Shown here piece by piece: positions 62,897 through 64,000 of a stretch of DNA of 64,000 nt. This stretch comes from Tamarix chinensis (Eukaryota; Streptophyta; Magnoliopsida; Caryophyllales; Tamaricaceae), in contig CM060174.1 of NCBI GenBank assembly GCA_030549775.1, positions 70,807,466-70,871,465 of the forward strand, given 5' to 3'. A program made the translations under genes and the position numbers. How positions within the stretch are numbered: position 1 is the stretch's first letter; every line of letters begins with the position of its first letter. The notes under the pieces were generated by a model. It worked only from the letters and a program-made list of their open reading frames with translations. It was not told the origin of the DNA and searched no databases.

Positions 62897-63475
62897 AACA
62901 CGGGGGGCCATATTTGCGAACACGGCCCGTGTTTTTCTTTCTGCAGAAAAGTTACAAAATTCCAGAGAGCTAAAAAAATAACACGGGGGGTCCGTATTTC
63001 CTAACATAGCCCGTGTTTCTTCCTCTGCATAAATTTTCAAAATTCCAGAGAGCTCCAAAAATAACACGGGGGGTCCGTATTTCTTAACACGGCCCGTGTT
63101 TCTTCCTCTGCAGAAATTTTCAAAATTCGAGAGAGCTCCAAAAATAACACGGGGGGTCCGTATTTCTTAACACGGCCCGTGTTTCTTCCTCTGTAGAAAT
63201 TTTCAAAATTCCAGAGAGCTCCAAAAATAACACGGGGTGTCCGTATTTCTTAACACGGCCCGTGTTTCTTTCTCTGTAGAAAAATTTCAGAATTCCAGAG
63301 AGGCGAAAAATAACACGGGGGTACCGTATTTTTAAACACGGTCCGTGTTACCTTCTCAGTCAGAAACAGAATGTGTAAAATTTAACACGGGGGTACCGTA
63401 TTTCACAAATACGGTCTGTGTTTCTCTCCAGCGTCCTTTTTCTCCCCCGTGTTTTCAGATCTGAAAAAAACACGG
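62897..63475 (+). repeat. 83-bp tandem array of palindromic AACACGG units
   Basis: AACACGG starts at 62897, 62980, 63063, 63146, 63229 and 63312 (exact 83-bp steps), then 63384 (72 bp) and 63469. Each unit holds a G-run copy AACACGGGG...CCGTATTT, then a near-perfect palindrome AACACGG-C-CCGTGTT, then an A/T-rich spacer with 'ccagagagct'. The last part ends in a large inverted repeat CCGTGTTTTCAG/CTGAAAAAAACACGG (63447-63475). Units are highly similar, so the array is recent. It is non-coding. Confidence 0.9.
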
Positions 63476-64000
63476 CCCTCTCGTTCGATTCTCTCCAGTT
63501 CTTCGCAGCACTCTTCTCCTTCGATTCCTCCATTTTTCTCACTCAAATCTTCAACTCTTCACAACTCCTACTCCATTAACATCCCATTTTCTTTTCCCAC
63601 CATAAAATTTCGTTTCTCTGTCGATTTTTTTTTCTGTCAATCCACTACAGAACAGGCGACACAATTCGTGTCAAACCCTAATTTCATTCGAGCATTGTAA
63701 CATCTATTTTCTGCAAATCACCTTAGGGTTTTCGTGGGATTTGGTATTCACATATCATTCTTCTGATTTCTGACTTGTTATAGCCTGTTTTCACAAATTA
63801 AGGTAAGTGTTCTTCCCCATATGGCAGCAATGTTATCTCGGTTTCATTGGTTTTGCTTACATATACTGATACAATGTGATTGAAAATTGGGTGTATTTGT
63901 TTTCGTTCCATAACTTGCATCATTATAAAATTGGGTGAATGACAGGGTGAAAGCATATGTATGCATTCAGTGCAGCTTTGTTATAATTATCAATGCAGTC
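63476..64000 (+). other. Pyrimidine-rich leader-like sequence with a splice-donor-like site
   Basis: About 63476-63620 is C/T-rich and is followed by 'caaaccctaatttc' (63672). A strong donor consensus AAG|GTAAGT is at about 63800-63808. This looks like a 5' UTR and first intron start of a plant transcript. In Athila elements the region after pol can carry an env-like gene made from a spliced RNA, but no such frame is visible before the window ends. Confidence 0.45.

Larger units (their letters stand above)
55574..64000 (+). mobile_element. Athila-type Ty3/gypsy retrotransposon (5' LTR to beyond pol), incomplete in the window
   Basis: Order: 5' LTR, tRNA-Asp-type primer binding site, gag, protease, RT, RNase H, integrase, then a long non-pol region. 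That order is Ty3/gypsy. The tRNA-Asp site, FMDDF in RT, absence of a chromodomain after the integrase and a long 3' region favour the Athila lineage. The 3' LTR is not before position 64000. Lesions are TAA at 58217, TGA at 58433, TGA at 61745, a one-base deletion near 61900, a likely lost gag start and a broken zinc knuckle. This copy cannot make its proteins unaided. Confidence 0.8.

Noticed and set aside
62897..63475. CRISPR-like regular array
   Set aside because: Units are full-length tandem repeats without unique spacers, and the context is a plant retrotransposon.

Overview
The window looks like a repeat-dense, gene-poor stretch of a flowering-plant nuclear genome. It is very AT-rich, full of AAT/ATT-type microsatellites, and carries plant lineages of mobile elements (Athila-type Ty3/gypsy, large-LTR gypsy, LINE, Helitron, hAT, CACTA-like, TRIM-like). 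I cannot name the species. The only convincing intact cellular gene is a single-exon DUF4408/DUF761-type membrane protein at 10992-11780 (+), with a TATA box about 320 bp upstream of its start codon. No tRNA or rRNA gene was recognised.

Layout. 1-9500: AT-rich sequence with a CACTA-like terminus (2870-3009) and a degenerate ~60-bp minisatellite (3220-3570). 9540-10060 (-): a decayed LINE reverse-transcriptase tail. 10600-12100: the DUF4408 gene. 16340-18330 (-): a second decayed LINE, split by a 563-bp TRIM-like element with two 242/243-bp direct repeats. 18915-22560 (+): a long decayed Helitron Rep-helicase that still shows its HUH residues and most helicase motifs. 25045-26580: two inverted copies of a G/C-rich module. 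29560-29960: a CACTA-like terminus. 32960-35790: LTR remnants. 35805-36110: a 34-bp hairpin-bearing tandem repeat. 38068-38330: a compound tetranucleotide array.

39551-52535 reads as one old hAT transposon in minus orientation. Its transposase is broken into 52533-51966, a 22-bp piece at 46910-46889, and 42069-41512. The gaps are filled by two related ~4.8- and ~5.05-kb elements that I interpret as solo LTRs of a large-LTR gypsy family in minus orientation (TGTTA... to ...TTACA). Both contain a purine-rich block of ~1.2 kb and duplicated GGTGGA-containing modules. The right-hand one also has a long AAT/GAT microsatellite complex punctuated by a conserved short palindrome.

55574-64000 is the left and central part of an Athila-type Ty3/gypsy retrotransposon, inserted into another LTR-like sequence. 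In order it has: a 5' LTR of about 1.5 kb; a tRNA-Asp-type primer binding site with two transitions; gag; protease; reverse transcriptase; RNase H; integrase; a hairpin just after the pol stop; an 83-bp tandem array of palindromic AACACGG-N-CCGTGTT units; and a pyrimidine-rich leader-like stretch with a splice-donor-like site. The same palindromic units occur in the 5' LTR, bracketing its TATA-like box. The element is defective (three in-frame stops, one frameshift, a missing zinc-knuckle cysteine, probably a lost start codon). Its 3' LTR is outside the window. The shared palindromic array is the most interesting unexplained structure here.
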